Part shown: in pieces, positions 5,204-5,591 of the stretch
How the letters are laid out: every line of letters starts with the position of its first letter
How positions within the stretch are numbered: position 1 is the first letter of the stretch
Assembly (NCBI GenBank): GCA_949283905.1
Contig: CASDUB010000178.1
Span: forward strand, 1 to 5,591
Length of the DNA stretch: 5,591 nucleotides
Reading direction: 5' to 3'
Source: an uncultured Lachnospiraceae bacterium
Lineage (GTDB): Bacteria; Bacillota; Clostridia; Lachnospirales; Lachnospiraceae
Notes under the pieces: model-generated
The model's database searches: none
What the model was told of the DNA's origin: nothing
What the model saw: the letters and a program-made list of their open reading frames with translations, nothing else
Translations under genes and position numbers: made by a program

Positions 5204-5591
5204 GAGCTTCAAGACATCTCTTTACGGCAAAATCAGCCGTCTGATTTCGTATGGAAGTTCTGTCGCCTTCAAAATGACATTCGAAAGTCTTTACGGAACC
5301 GTTGATATTCACCCCAATATAAACAAGTCCGACGGCCTTGCCTTCGGCGGAAGACGGTCCCGCATTTCCGGTAGTTGAGATTGCAATCTCGCTGCCGGAT
5401 TTTTTTGCTGCGCCGAGACACATTTCATATGCTGTCTGAGCCGATATGGCGCCGTATTTTTTCAGGGTTTCTTCGGATACGCCGAGAGTATGATGCTTGG
5501 CTTCGTCGCAGTAAGTTATAAAGCCTTCGATAACCGCGCCTGAAGCTCCGGGTATGTTTACGAGATTTGAAATGAGCATCCCGCCGGTAAG
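5181..5591 (-). CDS. CinA C-terminal domain / PncC-type nicotinamide-nucleotide amidohydrolase (N-terminus cut by window edge)
   Basis: The family hydrolyses nicotinamide mononucleotide to nicotinate mononucleotide and ammonia, recycling NMN in NAD metabolism. The frame is open to the right edge and the visible 136 residues begin LTGGMLISNLVNIPGAS. The ATG at 5579-5577 is an internal Met inside the conserved S-(L/C)-TGG motif, not the start; the catalytic Ser of that motif should be encoded just outside the window. Other hallmarks are FITYCDEAKHHTLGV, TTGNAGP, KAVGLVYIGV, EGDRTSIRNQTADFAVKRCLEAL. A stand-alone PncC is about 160 residues, so 20-30 would be missing; the same domain also ends full-length CinA (about 410 residues), and which this is cannot be told here. 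It is convergent with argD, with the last seven codons' worth of sequence shared antisense. No functional tie to arginine synthesis is evident. Confidence 0.9.
   Translation of the reverse strand, partial: LTGGMLISNLVNIPGASGAVIEGFITYCDEAKHHTLGVSEETLKKYGAISAQTAYEMCLGAAKKSGSEIAISTTGNAGPSSAEGKAVGLVYIGVNINGSVKTFECHFEGDRTSIRNQTADFAVKRCLEALTSRTPL
5230..5247 (+). terminator. Possible weak terminator hairpin for argCJBD, inside the convergent gene
   Basis: AAATCAG-CCGT-CTGATTT is a perfect 7-bp stem with a 4-base loop, 27 nt after the argD stop. On the + strand the stem ends in TTT then CG, so the U-tract is short and the stem only moderately stable. It lies within the cinA/pncC coding sequence, and no better + strand terminator is seen before the window ends. 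It may slow or end arg operon transcription, or be a coding coincidence. Confidence 0.3.

Noticed and set aside
5181..5579. A complete 132-residue gene starting at the ATG at 5579 on the - strand
   Set aside because: The frame continues upstream to the edge as LTGG, part of the conserved family motif. The Met is internal and the gene is partial.
1..5591. Mobile element, CRISPR array, tRNA/rRNA, or novel defence-type system
   Set aside because: All of the window is accounted for by six recognisable housekeeping genes and short spacers. No transposase, spaced repeats, structural RNA signature or unexplained coding stretch was found.

Overview
The window is a stretch of bacterial chromosome holding an arginine-biosynthesis operon, argC-argJ-argB-argD, on the + strand (910-5203). 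It is flanked by two partial genes on the - strand: an Sfp-type 4'-phosphopantetheinyl transferase at the left edge and a CinA C-terminal/PncC-type amidohydrolase at the right edge. The argCJBD order, the AGGAGG-type ribosome binding sites, frequent AGA (Arg), ATA (Ile) and GGA (Gly) codons, and the very AT-rich intergenic DNA point to a low- to moderate-GC Gram-positive, most likely of class Clostridia. This is an inference from gene content and composition; no rRNA or other phylogenetic marker is present.

Layout. Positions 1-650 (-) encode the phosphopantetheinyl transferase, whose C-terminus lies beyond the left edge. Positions 651-909 are a divergent control region. It carries two back-to-back promoters, each with a 17-bp spacer (TTGACC/TATAAT leftward, TTGATA/TATAAT rightward), and an AT-rich core with several TGAAT/ATTCA half-sites that may bind an ArgR/AhrC-type repressor. 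Then come argC (type 2, short form), argJ, argB and argD, all on the + strand with gaps of 53 and 63 bp and a TAATG overlap at argB/argD. The end of argD overlaps the end of the convergent cinA/pncC gene by 23 bp. That gene's N-terminus lies beyond the right edge.

How the genes work together. ArgJ moves the acetyl group from N-acetylornithine to glutamate, giving the acetylated-intermediate cycle. ArgB phosphorylates N-acetylglutamate, ArgC reduces the phosphate to the semialdehyde, and ArgD transaminates it to N-acetylornithine, which ArgJ deacetylates to ornithine. The operon is therefore a complete glutamate-to-ornithine module. The later steps (argF, argG, argH, carAB) are not here. ArgB has the extra N-terminal segment and C-terminal signature of arginine-inhibited kinases, so it is the probable feedback point.

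I see no mobile element, CRISPR array, RNA gene or new defence-like system. The points worth a second look are modest: a type 2 ArgC heading a Gram-positive style operon, a 22/23-bp tandem duplication across the argC stop codon, the organisation of the divergent control region, and the overlapping convergent gene ends with a nearby hairpin.
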